A DNA stretch of 64,000 bases. Origin: Neckera pumila. Lineage: Eukaryota > Streptophyta > Bryopsida > Hypnales > Neckeraceae. The translations under genes and the position numbers were made by a program. This document shows, piece after piece, positions 13,289 through 26,536 of this stretch (position 1 is its first letter; each line of letters starts with the position of its first letter). The DNA lies in assembly GCA_963969595.1 (NCBI GenBank), contig OZ018412.1:3970501-4034500 (forward strand), given 5' to 3'. The notes under the pieces are model-generated. The model ran no database searches and was not told where the DNA came from. It saw only the letters and a program-made list of their open reading frames with translations.

Positions 13289-13866
13289 ATCAACCTCTTT
13301 TGCCTTTGAGTGAATTGAGGAAAAAGTGTTATTTATTGCAAGAGCCAATCTTTTTTGTTTTTGTTTCTTCATATCTCTTCACAAGTTGCACATCAACAGA
13401 TTTTAGGAGGCCTACGGTCACAAATGAGTGCCTACAATACCAATCTTTGAAAATTCATAAGTAATTCAATAATGTTTCAAAATATGAAGCCAATTGCATT
13501 ACAAGTAGCATCTATTTGCCTTTCTTTGAAAAATGAGCTAATAATCTTTTGTTCACAAAAAACCATGAAAAATGCGGATCAACCCTTAAATGGTCGCTTT
13601 AAATGGTTGCTTTTAGAGCATTTCAATCTATCTCCGTTGTACATGCAGACACTAGGGAATAATGCAATTTATGCATCAATAACCAGAGGAAGTACGCTGG
13701 GAGATGCGACCTTCTCATTTTTTCAATTCCCAGGGACAACCATTCTGTTTCGGCTAAATATTGCCAGATTTCAATAGTTGTATTTGTTGTAAACTGGCAG
13801 ATTGACTTATAACTGGTTGTGATCCAAAAACTGAAAATATTTTGCAAAGTTTGCCATTCTAAGTCA

Positions 13867-14201
13867 TTAGAGGAAATTTCAGGCCTCTTGAGGGCTGCTC
13901 ACGGCCCTCCGAGGTACCCTGAAATTTGTTTTTTTTTGTTGAAAAACTCGTTTTCTTCCTATTTCTGCCCTACTGAAACTGCAGCAGCAGTGGCACAAGA
14001 ACCAAAAATTCCGAATAAAAATTATTATTATTATTATTATTATTTTAATCTAAAAAAATTATTAAAAAAAAAAAAAAAAAAAAAAAAATCGCGAAAGCTA
14101 ATTGCTCACCGCAACAGTCAACTTGGTGTGACAAACCAAGCTTTTAATAGCTTGGTTTGTCACATTCTAGCAGCCCTCTAGAGGGTTCAGTTTTTCTCTA
14201 A
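13867..14201. mobile_element. MITE, TTAGAGRAAATTTCAGG family
   Basis: Starts TTAGAGGAAATTTCAGGCCTC and ends with the imperfect reverse complement (AGCAGCCCTCTAGAGGG..TTTCTCTAA), giving about 33 bp inverted ends. An internal inverted motif, ACCAAGC..GCTTGGTTTGT, sits near the right end. A second member with the same ends and internal motif is at 46387-46754. The interior contains an ATT microsatellite and a poly-A run. Confidence 0.75.
14021..14088. repeat. ATT microsatellite and poly-A tract
   Basis: Eight ATT units run from 14021 to 14044, followed by AT-rich sequence and a poly-A run of over 20 bases ending near 14088. It lies inside the MITE at 13867-14201. The run produces a false poly-lysine reading frame. 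Confidence 0.95.
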
Positions 14202-17200
14202 TGTAGGCTAAAGTATACAATCTGTTTCTGACCCATTTGCAAAAGAGATAGGTTGAATTATTTTCATAAATGAAGGAAAGATGATGTTGACTAGGGCCTT
14301 CATTATTGTGTGAAGAATAACACATTTATTTGACACCTAATGACATTGCTAAGACCAAGTTTTTGTTTTGCACTTTCAAAAATAGGTTTGTTTAGACATT
14401 GAGAACAAGTTGGATTGTAATCTACACTTCCATATTTCCAAATAAGATGAAAAATTAGTAAAAAATAGAGTAATCTTCATTATTTTTATCCCCTAGCTAG
14501 AAAAAATTATCCCCCTACCATCACTCAATCGGACAAATGCTAAAACACTTAACATTATAAAAAATGAGTCTTATATTTTAAGACACCTTTTTGGATACCT
14601 CCCCTCCCAAGGAAGTCAGGGAACATAACGTAGTCATGAAAGTGTTAGAAATTTAAAAATTTGTAACAACAAAGGGGTACAATCTATGCTTAAGGTAAAC
14701 CAGCTTATGACAAGTAGAATGATTGTTTTGCCTTGTTGGCATTGTTGAAATTTTTTAAATTTTTTTCACATAAAGAAAAATATTATAAATGGGGAGAACA
14801 ATTGAAATTCTATCTTATTGACAAATCATGAATTTTTTATGGATTTTTGAAGTGTGCTATCCAATTGGCCCAAAAGAGTCTCTAGACTACTCCAAAACCA
14901 ATGAACAATTAAACCATATAGTCATCTTATACACCTAAAGAAGTCACAATATTTCCTAATATGGACACTACATGAAGGCCTAAAAATGTCACTTCATGTG
15001 ATGTTCCTATTGCACCCACTAATTATTCCATTACCATCATCAAAGACATTGATTGTGGCCACTAATTCAACCTAATGTAGCCCAAATCTTATTTATTGAA
15101 AAAAGGTTGTCATGGATTGATGCAAGACTTAAATGGATCAATTCTAAATATTTTTAATGATCTTTTGCCTATAATAGGTTGGTTTATTCTTTATAGTTTG
15201 TGTTTTTTCTATTTTTTTCCCAACTCAAGCCTGAAATAAAAGGCTCATCCACTATTATTTTGATACAAAAAAGAAAAAAAGGCTCAAGTACATTTCCACT
15301 TGGAGGTGACTAATTCTTTGGGTATAGCATATATTATTGCTTTAGAATATCACGTAAATTAAAATTATATGAGTTTACAAGACAAATTAAGACTTGCTAC
15401 AAAAGTCATAAGCAATTAGAGCCTATTAGTAAGTAACTAGCAATATAGAGAAGAAGGTCGGATTGCCCAATTTCAAGTATGTTCTCCAAAAGCAAGTCCT
15501 AGATAAATCAGAGAAAAATAAACGTTTGTTGCACTCTCTTTAAGGTGTAAACATTGAAAATAGGGTACAATTTTAAAATATCTACCAATTCAACTTTGAC
15601 CATGTTTAACTTTTGCATGTTACAATCAAATATAATTTTCAGATTGCACTCAATTTTAATTGCAATATATTTTTATGTGATTAAAAATTTGAAACTTTCC
15701 AATACTCAATAAGACTCTTCACAAAACTTTGTTTGGTTTAAGGTGATTCTAGCTTGTTTCTATAACAACACAATGGCCTAAAAGCATCCGATGGATGACA
15801 GAGAATATGTCTATGTAAGACAAATGTGCATGAGTTCATCTTTAGAAATTTGTATGAAAAGAGGAGGCCTTGTACAGTAGTTTGACCTCCAATGAGTGCT
15901 CTTGGTGTTTTTTAAACAAATGATTTATACAATACCAAAAAGGATGATTTCTACGGTGACTAGCCTAGCATTTCAAGGTTTAGCCTACTTTACAAGTACT
16001 TTAGAAGTAGTGGATGAAAAGTGCCCAAGTAATGCTTGATATCCCCAACAGTCTCTTTGGAATGGCAAAAATGCCATTTTTGTTAGGATTGGTAATTCTA
16101 TCAAATGCTAACTTTTCTGTTAAGAATAGTTTAGTGGATTAGCAATGATGGAAATTCTATTAGCTTTTGCACATTAGTATACTTGTAAATTAAAGAACCT
16201 CCATCTTTGCTAATCCAATTGCTAAACCAATTCCTAAGGACTAAAGAACCCACTTTGGAATTTTTGGAAATTTGGGCAAACTTTGTTGACTTCAAAATTT
16301 AGAATGTTTAGATGAATTTTTAAAGTGGATGCTAATCATTGTATTCTATGTACAAAGCTTGGTTTCATGTCATTCCAATTAATATTGTGAAGGTTAGAAG
16401 GATTTAAAATTTCTTTTATTTGAATGTCAAACCGAACAGCAACAAATATATTCTGAAATTTGACCAATTAATTCTTTTGGATTGTACAGATTGACAAATA
16501 GTCAAAAACATTTGAACCATTCAATTATGAGTATTGAGGTGAAAATTATGAGGATTTTTAGTTTGCGGACAATGAAGTTTGAAAACATAAAAAGCCATCT
16601 TTTGAACTTAACTTTGAAAATTTTCAAATAAAACCAAAACCAAAGGATACTAATTGTTTACTAGAATGTTTTCACTGTTGGATGAAAAAATTCTCAACTT
16701 CTTGTAAAAATTGTAAGTAGTTTATTTTTTTCTTTTGTTCAATACCACCTTCTACTATATAATTTTCTAAAAGATGAATATGAAAGTATTTTAGTTAAAT
16801 CTTCTTAAATATATTCTCAATCCATTCTCCAATATATTGACAAAAATACACAAGTTATAGGACGTACATGTTTTTTTTCTAATAATGTTGAAAGACAAAT
16901 TTTCACCTTTTGAAAGGGCTTCAAAAGTCTACATTTAGAATTATGAGTACATTGAACATACAATGGGGATATTCACTCTAAAATTTTGGAGCACTGTATT
17001 TAAACAAATTAAGCAAGGAATCTTCTGTTTAGAGTTGGTTAAAAACAAACATAGATGAGGATATTAGTCTTGCTTTTGGGATGGATATTTGAAGCACTTT
17101 GGGGCCTCTAAACACAAAAAACTTTAGGAATTAAAGTTGCACATGTGGGACAAACAGGTAACCTATATATATATATATACTTCAAAAAAAGCCATAACTA

Positions 17201-18014
17201 ATTAAAAAACTAGATTTTTTCAACAAATTTTAGACATGTTAAAGTACAAGTAATACACTCATATAAAATGATTTTTTGAAAAGTTTGAAAGTATTTTTTA
17301 TTTTTGAAGAACTCAACCAAATTTATTATTGAAAAAAACTTTTAATACAATTAAAATTTTTCCAAGATTCTCTAGTAGATGGAATGAAAATTCTTCTTAG
17401 AATATTTTTGTAAGAATTTCATTAAATTAAAAATTTTATTGAGTTTAATATTAATGACTAAAATATGACTCAAATGAATTACATTTTTTATAATTCACCT
17501 TCAAAATCTCCAAAAAGCTATAAAAAATAATATATAAATATTTTATATACCTTCAAAAATTCCTTAGTTTTTGAATACTTTTAGAAAAAATAATAAAAAC
17601 ATTAAATATTTGAAGTCATATTTTAGTTAGTAATATATCATTCAATAAAATTGTAAAATTTGTGAAATTCTTACCAAGAAATTGGAAAAATATAAATAAA
17701 AGAATTTAGTTGTATTCAAAGTTTTTTCACTAATAAATTTGATTCAATTATTTAAAGAAAAAAAATTGAAATTAAATTATTTGTTTCATCAAAATATAAG
17801 GTCACTATTTTGGAGAATTTATGAGACCCATTGTAACTTTCACATCACAAATCCAAATAGAATGAGTCAAATCTTTTTCTATAGACAAAAATATAATCTA
17901 CAAGAAATAAAAGTATTAACTTTTTTTATTAGGGCACTAATTGAAATAAAAAATTTATTTCCGAAAATGTAATATATTTTTCTATACCTTTAAAAATAAG
18001 GATTAAAAAAAAAC
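14202..18014. other. AT-rich intergenic region, no gene
   Basis: No coding frame, RNA gene or clear inverted-repeat boundary was recognised in this 3.8 kb. A TA microsatellite is at about 17165-17180. Partial inverted pairs around 16130-16235 (TTTAGTGGATTAGCAA against TTGCTAATCCAATTGCTAAA) suggest one more worn MITE, without clear ends. Confidence 0.5.
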
Positions 18015-18256
18015 GGTGCTAATATGTGAGTCCAAGAATGCGAGCTTGTGAGCATTGAGCCTACTATATAGGTACCTATAATATAGATACCACACACTAT
18101 AGAAGGTGTATGTATCATAAACACCTATGATATGGGTATTTGTAACATATATATAATATAATCATAGACGGTTTATACAATATATACACCTATAACATAA
18201 GTTTGTAGTATTCTATGCTCATGGGCTCACACTCCTATGTTCACATAATAGCAACC
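18015..18256. mobile_element. MITE-like inverted repeat (GGTGCTAATATGTGAG)
   Basis: The left end begins GGTGCTAATATGTGAGTCC. The right end, read in reverse complement, begins GGTTGCTATTATGTGAACA, and similarity continues for about 50 bases (GTGAGC..ATGAGCAT). The centre is a run of short TATA-like repeats. No target duplication is visible, so the boundary may be off by a few bases. Confidence 0.5.
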
Positions 18257-18845
18257 CTCGAGCTCACTCTAGTGCCCCATGAATGACCTCTAAACCATTG
18301 TATATAATAATCTACACCAAAATTGACCCTTGTATAGATTCTTACTTTAATTATATAAAATCATACTAATGATTATAAATATTGTTGCAAAGTCAATTTG
18401 CAAGTTGTTTTCCACTAAATAATGAAAAATATAAATTTAGACAATTATTCAAAAATTATCTTTTTAGAATTTAATTACATAATTTTGGTGAGTTTCCAAA
18501 GTCAAATTACTTTTAAATCGGTTCAATTAATATAATTTTATATTTCTAATTTATTTATTTATTTTATGATTATCCAAACTCAAATTACTTAAATAGATTT
18601 GGTGAAAGTGCATTAAGATTTTTTTAAATTTACTTATGTAAGTTATTTGGAAACATATGTGTGATTTGTCATTTACACAAATTTTACAAAGGTTGAAGTA
18701 GGCAAGAAGCCATATTTTATAACACATCCACACTTTGTTATTGTTTGATTGGATGATCCATAAGGGATTCAGAATAGACATCATGCTCAAATGCTAGTTC
18801 AATCACTAGTTCAATCACTTTTCAATGTGGTTAAAGTAGTAGCAC
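18257..18845. other. AT-rich spacer
   Basis: No gene is recognised. The open frame at 18551-18790 on the minus strand is AT-rich, has no known motif and is probably chance. Confidence 0.5.
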
Positions 18846-19762
18846 TTTACCCCTAAAAGCCCATTGTCCCTTTGGGAGACAAATGGGATTTTGGTCAGGT
18901 ATCTATGGGCTGAATTTTTGTCGTGATTTTTAGAAACTTTTTGTGAAGATAAAAAAATTGCTCAGCTTTGTGGGAATAATTTTTTTTTCAAACAGTGCTC
19001 GGGAAAAAAAGTTATGCCTAAATATACTCAAAACAATGTTCAAAGGGCAGCAAAAAAAAAACTATTTTTATTTTATTTAATTTTTTCCTTATATATTATA
19101 TTTTTGTCTTTTTGGACAGCTTTGATTTGTTTCTTTTGGATTCGTTATGAGGAAGTTATGGATAATCTTGTTTTGGGGGCACTTAGAGCATCTTCTTGAA
19201 AAAAATAACTTGTAGGATTCATTTCTGAATGCAATTTTTACAATTTTTCAAAAAAAAAAATTTCACATGGTTTAGTTTTCTTACTAGAATAATCTCACAA
19301 TTGGAATTAGTGAATTTTAATTCCATATGAAAGACATTAATATTTTAGATTTTCCTTCTATCTCATACCTACTTCTATTTAACAATTTTTTTAATAATAA
19401 AAATTAAGGGTTTTTGAGTTTTTCGTTTTTTCCTAGACTCTCAACTCAATTCTCCACTATAAACATTTAAATCTCAAAACTCTATAGTGCAAAAAATTTA
19501 AGTTAAAAATGTTCAAATTTATAAATTCTAGTCCCGCATTGTGCTAAAAAATTTGTTTTTTTCACTTTAAACGCAGATCTATTGCAAACAGTGCAGTCAA
19601 AAATTCTGAAATTTTTTCTACACGTTTTCATACTAGTTAGGTGTAAGATACTACAATTAGATGTGCAAAAAAACATTTTTTAATTTTTTTAATCTTTGCT
19701 ATAAAATGGTAGTTTTGGATGTTTTTTTGGCAAAAAAAAAGCCTTGGGCCTTTAGGGATTAA
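18846..19762. mobile_element. TTAACCCCTAAA-type MITE
   Basis: Begins TTTACCCCTAAAAGCCCA and ends CTTGGGCCTTTAGGGATTAAA, which are imperfect reverse complements. Near the left end TGTCCCTTTGGGAGACAAATGGGA forms an inner inverted repeat. The interior (GAAAAAAAGTTATGCC and later blocks) aligns with the members at 12407 and 47210. About 917 bp, no transposase. Confidence 0.75.
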
Positions 19763-20289
19763 AACAAAAATATAAGAGTTTCAATGTCTTTTGTATGGCC
19801 ACATAGTGAATTTTTTGATTAGGTAAATAAGCAAATTACAGTGAAAAGATGTTGTAAGTAGAATCTAAATTTTTTGATACTTAAAGAATATGTTACAAAT
19901 TTTCAAAAGCAACACGACATTGGTCACTACAATGGTCATACTCAGTAGAAATTAACACATGATGATTAAACCTCAAAAGCAGCAAATGATGATTAAATCA
20001 ATGATGATTGATAAACAACTAGTATATGATTTGAAAGAAACTAATAAATGACTAACTTCTAAATCACTGAAACTTCATCGCAACAAAATACACATGAAAT
20101 ACGGAGGTAATGTCAAATTTCCTCAAAGGCACCTTCAGTGAAAAAGAGGTCATTTGTAAGTCGCAGATTAGTGAGGCCAAGCCGCAAAAAATCACTGTGA
20201 CCTTCACAGGAGGAAAACAAATGAACTCTCGATGAAACCACATATAGGAAGTTTGTTTTTTATTGCGTCTTCATCCCCTAGTAGATGTT

Positions 20290-20863
20290 TGCAAGAAACA
20301 CATGTATTATTTGTTGCGTTTTGCAACAATACTCATGATTTTTTTTGGAATACTTTAAAATTAGAAAAAAGAATCCATTTTTAACTAATTTAAACATCAA
20401 AGTATCTATTTTCTTGAGTTTTAGCACTTTTCTATTTCTCCTACTTAGAGAATTTTCTTGCGCTTTTCCTTTGGTAGTTATCGTCATTTTAAAGGTGTAT
20501 ACATTAGCCATATTTTTAAAATTTTAAATTGAGTATTTTTAGAATTGCTTTAGACCATAGCTATAAGTCTACTAGAAGACCATCTACTAGAAGACCATCT
20601 ACTCAAAATTTCAACTCAAAATTTGTTTTTTTGGGTACAAAATAGTACTAAAAATCTCAAAATTGGCAAATGTGACATAATATTGGGGGCTATTAAATAG
20701 CAAAAAATATTTAAAAATTTCCAAAAAATTAGGCAAGATGTATTATAGTTATAAGTACCTTGTCTATGAATTTGGAGTCATTTGGAGTCAAATGCAAAAG
20801 TTATAGCCAGAATACTAATCATCACGCAATGTGTGACAGGAAATAGTACAAGTGTTTCTTGCA
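20290..20863. mobile_element. MITE, TGCAAGAAACAC family
   Basis: Starts TGCAAGAAACACATGTATTA and ends with the matching reverse complement AGTACAAGTGTTTCTTGCA. The interior shares blocks with the copy at 8572-9303 (for example TACTTTAAAATTAGAAAAA). The shorter length (574 bp) reflects internal deletions. An isolated right end of the same family lies at 53551-53583. Confidence 0.75.
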
Positions 20864-20949
20864 ATCACCATAGTCGCAACCACGACTAGTAAATGACTTG
20901 GACATTGTTGACAAAGGCCAAAGGGTGCAATTAGAGAAGTGCAGTTGTG

Positions 20950-21014
20950 CCACAGTCATTTTGTGGAGGCATAAATGACTTTGCAGTCATTTATACCTCC
21001 ATTTTCTTGTAGTG
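20950..21014. mobile_element. terminus of a CACTA-type element
   Basis: The right edge reads ATTTTCTTGTAGTG, the reverse complement of CACTACAAGAAAAT, which is the typical plant CACTA terminal sequence. Just inside it, GGAGGCATAAATGACT and AGTCATTTATACCTCC form a near-perfect hairpin, as subterminal repeats of such elements do. A possible opposite end, CACTACAATGGTC, is at about 19925, but no matching 3 bp target duplication was seen. Only the right terminus is well supported. Confidence 0.6.
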
Positions 21015-22262
21015 GTAAGGTTATAGTTCCTTGTGTAAGTATTCTATGTCTTTATTTCATAATCATGCTCAAAAAGTATATTTGTTGTTTATCAAATTTA
21101 TTTTGAGGCATTACTCTGGGCTAATTCTGTGATTAGTAAGATCTCTTGTACTTCATTTCAATTTTAAAAACCACTTTGATATCATTTTTCTTAGAACAAA
21201 TCTCATAGTACTAAAGTGTAATGTTTTGTCTAGCAATTTAATGGAGAAGAATCACCAACTTAAAGCCAACCAACAATCAACGCATGCATGAATCTTTGGT
21301 CTTCATCTTACGAAATAATAAATCTTGAGCATCAACCAAGTAAGAGCAAATTAGGTTATTTGAGGTTACATTACTCTGATCATAAAACTAAATGAATGCT
21401 TCTAGACTTAGGTCCGAACTTCTTTAAGATCACATTGTCCAATATCTAATTCACTTGCCCTCTTACCAAATCATAAGTAATGAACATTTCAACCTCAAAA
21501 ACACACTTGTCTACCAATATCAAAGTTGCAATATTAGACTTGTAAGTTGTATTACAAGAAGTTGCATACAATTGTAATAACATGGATTTGACTAGTACTT
21601 GTTCAAAAGGTTCCAAACTAACTTCTTCAAATTCCAAGGAGCCTAAGGACTTCTTGGATGTCACACTTTCATTCAACATTGTGTTGTCATAATGTAACGA
21701 AACTCCATATAATTACGAATGGAATGAACATCTCCACTTCAAAAGACTCTCTTTGTACTCCCCCTATCGGAGTTGTTGCTCAGTTACAAGCAAACTTTAT
21801 GTGATAACATGCAGTTGACAAGGGCACTAAGACTTAGAGACAACTTCGTCAGATTTCAAGCTCATATTTCAAGTGATGCCACTTTTTCATTCAATATCAT
21901 GTTCTCTCAACGAAACAAAATTTTATATAATCATTTGGGTCCCTAGCTGTGTGAGTGTGTATGGAAAGCAACGAAGAGCGTAGCACAACATTTTTAAGGA
22001 GTAGATTCGACACCTTCAAAAATATTCTAGATTCATACTGTATAGCACTGTACACAGTCAGCCTTCAACTCATCTCAACTGGGAAGAACTAAAGAAACTA
22101 AAGAAAATTGACCAGTCACTGAGAGCCATGCATTCATTCCCACAGTGAATGTCAAAATATTGAGTGTTTTTTTGGTAGCAATCTAGAATGGCGAGGGTCG
22201 TTTAGGGTTACGTTTTGGGTTTTGCGTAGTCATCTGCCACAGAGAATGTTATCAAAGAGAGA
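21015..22262. other. intergenic region, no gene
   Basis: No recognised gene. The open frame at 21446-21679 on the minus strand matches no family I know. The last about 60 bases lie just downstream of the lectin-kinase pseudogene and may include its old 3' UTR. Confidence 0.45.
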
Positions 22263-24523
22263 TTAATGACCTGAGAGGACTGATGACGAGGTTGTGGCGT
22301 AGGACGTCTGCATGTTGGCTTGCTCTCCATCGGAAACACTGGATTGAGACGATGGTTGCTCTCCCTCTCGCACATTCTCAAGACTTTGCGTTGTAGACAA
22401 TGATCTGACCATGGCCATGTGCGAGAATCCCGGACGAGAGTACCGCGCCTGCGGTTTACATCTTGGCAAAGGAGGCAGAGACGATGTTGTAGACTCATTG
22501 GATTGCAGTAATTGGGACACGAGTCGCATTGATGGCCGATCTTCGGGATTAGGGTTACAACACAGAAGTCCCAAGTACAACAGATTTGCCACCACCATCT
22601 TGTCTTCCATTGATGGATCTCGAGTGTGAATTGTTGAAGAGTCGAATTCATGCATGATTCCTGCTTCTTGCGCTTCGACATCACCAGAATGTGCAGATCA
22701 AGGTGGGAAAGTCCCATGTCTTGAATTGGACACAAAGAGAAGATCACCCGCTTCGTGTGCGCGCCATGTCCTGTCAACTAACGTTCCGTCTCCTTGCTCA
22801 ATGTTGTTCGTATCAATCGGCCGTGTCCCGCTCATGACTTCAAGCATCAGGATGCCGAAGCTGTACACGTCTGATTCCTTGGTGGCTTTTCCTGTGTGCG
22901 GCATCTCTGGGGCCATGTAGCCCAAGGTTCCTGCCATCAAGGTCATCTTCTCAATCTTCCGATGGTCGATTAGTCGAGCAAGTCCAAAATCTCCCAAGTA
23001 GGAATTCAAGTCTTCGTCCAGCAAGACGTTGCTGGACTTGATGTCGCGATGCAACACACATTGCTTGCATTCCTCATGTAAGTACGATAGCGCTGCGGCC
23101 ACTCCGCTGAGAATGGAGTGGCGCAGTTGCAAAGGAAGTGCCTCCGCTGCATTCAATCTCAATGGTCCCGCTGGCTTTTGCTTAGCGAGTTGAAAGAGCC
23201 ACTCATCCAAGCTGCCGTTGCACATGAAGTCATACACAAGCAACAGTTGCTCTTCTTCGTGACACCATCCTCGCAGCTGCACCAGATTTCTGTGCCGAAT
23301 TTGGCTGAGGCTGGCGGCTTCTGCTTGGAAACCTTCCTCCCCGTGCTTGCTCTCATTTCGCATTCGTTTCACCGCCACTAGGGCACCCGAGGGGAGAATC
23401 CCTTTGTACACAGCTCCAAATCCACCGCTCCCAAGCATTTCACTTTTGCTGAAGTTCTTGGTCGCCTTGCTGAGCTCTTTGTACGTGAACAAGCGCGGCA
23501 CAAGGTTTTGGTCCACGAGATTAAACTTGGTACCTTGCTTGGTGTAAGATGCTCTCTTCCGCCGTTTTGCAATTACTATCCCTGCAAGCAGCAACACTGC
23601 ACCAACTCCAACACAGACCCCAGCAATGATACCGACCTTTCTTCGACTAGTAGAGGAATGCTGTATTCTCGGATTCATCGTCATTGGAGGTTGCATTCCA
23701 GAGCTCGTGAACTGCCATGATTGAATGGCATGAACCTCCTTGAGGAATCCGGTGCTGGAGTTAAACCCCAGATACATGGATTCGTCTAGAATATCATCTA
23801 AACAAAGACTGGGAGCTTCGATCAAAGGCTTCGCAGGTTTGGAGATGCTGTTGTACAGAGAGCCATTAGCAAAATACACCTCCAGCTTCTGAGATGGACT
23901 ATCGTATCGATCCAAGCAGTGAAGGATCCACCGTTGACAAGATACGTGCAGTTGAGAATAGTACCTCCACAGAGATTATGCGACCACGTCGAGTTCATGC
24001 TGTTAAGGTCGATGCCCATGTGGTTGATGCTGGAGTCATTCAACCAAATGCTTCGGAAAGTGTCAAACTCGACTGCGAAGACGCGATTAGAATCCTTGCC
24101 ATTGTCGACATCGTTAATGAGGCACAACGACGAGCCCGGGCTTTGACCAAGCAAGGAGGTGTTTCTGGCGAAGGTGAAGGCCAGTCCGTCTGCATGAAAA
24201 AGGCCCGTTGCGTCGTCGAGACCCGTAATGGAGAATGTGAAGGCGGTCTGAAAGGAAGCCACTCCAGAACTTGTGTCTTTCATCTTCACTTTGTCTTTGT
24301 ACAGCAGCCTGCCGCAAGTGCCGGTGGAGATGGAGGATCCCATCGAATTCATCAGGAAGGACAGGTTGTAGGCGTTGTAGCGCACATCTTCCACCATCTC
24401 GAAATTGTCGGGCGAGCTGAAGGAGCGGAAGCTGAAGTTCGTGTTTTGAGCAGAACTGCCGGGGATTATGAACCCTGTTAGAACTAGCAGGCACATTATC
24501 TTGAGATGCGCATTTAACGTCAT
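22263..24523 (-). pseudogene. L-type lectin receptor kinase, near full length, disrupted
   Basis: Homologous over its whole length to the intact gene at 41361-43679. The start codon is at 24523-24521. In order it encodes a signal peptide, a legume-lectin domain (AVEFDTFRS, NHMGIDLNSMNST), a transmembrane segment (GVGAVLLLAGIVIAKRRK), and a kinase with GSGGFGAVYKG, VAVKRM, HRDIKSSNVLL, GDFGLARL and the unusual APEMP in place of APEY. Two lesions break it. One base is missing near 23905 (after the codons for FTAWID), shifting the lectin frame. An in-frame TGA at 22698-22700 cuts the kinase C-lobe, after which the same frame runs on to the stop at 22263. With only two lesions it may be young, or the lesions may be assembly errors. 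Confidence 0.88.
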
Positions 24524-26536
24524 CGTTGATGTTGCAATTGACTGTCCTTGTGAAAAATTTTACATGAAAAAAATCTAGTCCTGCGCCTAGAATCTTAACT
24601 TCAACCCATCGAAACTTTAAGCAGACTAAAACGTGCTCACTATCCCCCTCTTGTGATTCCTTCTGATCCATCAACTCTTAAGAACGACCACCTAGACAAG
24701 TTCTAATCCAATTCACTTACCCGCGTGCCACTCATAGGAGCCCTATCGACCATGTTCCAATTGCAATCATGCTTGTCCTTGCCAACAAACCCTTTCTGAT
24801 CGCTTAATCCTGGACCAGAAATCTCTAGTACTAACTCTTTCCAGTTTCCAATCTTGAAGAATAAGATTGGAATTTTGCAGGCTAAGTATGGGCTACATGC
24901 AAGTAATTCTCTATCGCTATTGCTAACTATTGTAAGGAAAAAAATCACCAAAGTTGGTGTTTACACCGACAGGCCTAGACTCAATCTGCTGTAGGTTCTC
25001 ACAGTCAAATACATACATATCCCCAATTGCTGTCAGATCTTTCCCTGGTTTGCAGATCGGGAGGAGACTGAACGCCAGCAAAGAATGTTAAAGACATGCC
25101 AGTTTCAATTAAGCTGCAAGAAATTGTGGGAACATGCAAGAAATTCAAACTATTCCGGCCGCGACCTTCGATTTCTATACACCGGTCTTGTATGGCAATC
25201 AACTAGCAACCGCGAATTTCATACTACATGTTTAGTCAGACAGTGCGGCATTGTGTTGTTCTGGCTTCTAATGAGGCGTCTCGACAGTGGCAATCTAATG
25301 TTGCACTTGCATCAATTGAATAGAAGTGTGAGACATTTCATTTTATGTTTCGTGGAAGCGATGGAACGAAGGAAAGTAGCATCCCGAGACAGATAGAGAT
25401 TTATCTTACAATCTCTGTGACAGTTCTGATTCGACGTACTGTACAGTTTTGAGTCAGTGACAGAGTCGCCTGCACATTTCAACAAATATTTGTACATACA
25501 GAGTTACAGACACGAGGGTATGATGCCAAGCGTCAATAGCCAGATGACGCAGACGGAGGTGCAACCTTTTTAACTATAATCTCCAGAGACCGTCATTCTG
25601 TTTCGGCAGTAAGGTAGAACAGCCCATTGTGGTCAGAATTGCTGATGTACCATGTCAAAGGGGTTGATAAAGTATGGTGACATTTTTCTAAGGTAGCTGA
25701 ACTTAGTTGAAAGAGACAGCAACTAAAATAGAGAAGTTTGCATCCAGGAGAAATTAGAAATAAATTTTACAAGCAACAAACCCTGATTAACCCATGACAG
25801 CCAGTAGGTGGGGTCATAAGCGTCAGACATTGTCCTTCCAGAGTCACTGCAAGTACCTAGTACCGCTGACGTTGGTATCCAATGAGAATTAGAGCCATAC
25901 CTAATGCCCCTAAATTTAAGTGGTTCTCAGTTTGAAATGGAACCCATGATGGACAGCAAATAGTCCTTTATCACCCACCTGACCCACGCGTCATGGCCCT
26001 AAATGACTCCTAAACAGATCATAACTATTCTTAATACCGTTTCAGGAATTTTAAATGTTAAAATCTGACACTAACGACTCCCACGCCACATGACAGCCTA
26101 GGGGGCAAGCTTGACGTTGGGCAAGCTTGGCACCTCGTTGAACTGGATCCAGATTTGGCGTCAGGACTCACTCGATACGCCGCCCTGCACTGCATTTTCA
26201 TTCCCGCCTACTCCCACAGTTGCATTTTGAATTGCTCTACTTGTTGATTTGCAAACTTTCGCTTCATCTTGTTCGTCGTGGCCTCCTCCTTCCCAGCGAT
26301 TTCTTCTACTCTTGCTTCACAACGCTCCTGCTCTGTTCAATCTCCATCCCCAACCCTACGTAAACCGCTCAAGGACTTGGCGAGACGGCGGAGATTTTTC
26401 GTGTTTTGGTTTGTCTTCGTGAACATCCGTGGAGGTTGAGCATTTGGCTGTTGACATTCTAGCTTTGTTCACTGTGTTTTTCTGGGCGCTCCTTTAGTTT
26501 CGATCTTGTGAGGTTCGATTTTGCCCTCAAGCTCCA
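24524..26536. other. intergenic region upstream of lectin-kinase pseudogene and of the helicase fragment
   Basis: No gene is recognised. At 25376-25470 a segment with CATCCCGAGACAGATAGAG and CAATCTCTGTGACAGTTCT is a diverged copy of 12236-12406. The part from about 26160 to 26536 is less AT-rich and leads directly into the helicase start codon at 26537. It may be the captured promoter and 5' UTR of that gene, but no core promoter element can be assigned. Confidence 0.45.

Larger units (their letters stand above)
6181..13612 (+). repeat. large direct repeat, copy A
   Basis: This block is repeated in the same orientation at 56325-64000 with high identity. Landmarks match at nearly constant offset (50144 at the left edge, about 50125 near 9900, about 50390 near 13000). 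The last offset change is largely explained by a 262 bp insertion in copy B. The left breakpoint is sharp: 6181 and 56325 both begin AAATTCTTGGTGAATGG, while the sequence before differs. The right end cannot be seen because copy B reaches the window edge. The block contains MITEs, a lectin-kinase pseudogene and its upstream region. It could be a segmental duplication or a large composite transposable unit. Confidence 0.9.

Noticed and set aside
13819..14181. 120-codon open frame with long Tyr and Lys runs
   Set aside because: It is produced by the ATT microsatellite and poly-A run inside a MITE; no coding signal.
19925..21014. Complete CACTA element between CACTACAATGG and TTGTAGTG
   Set aside because: The left end is a weak match and no 3 bp target duplication agrees; only the right terminus was annotated.
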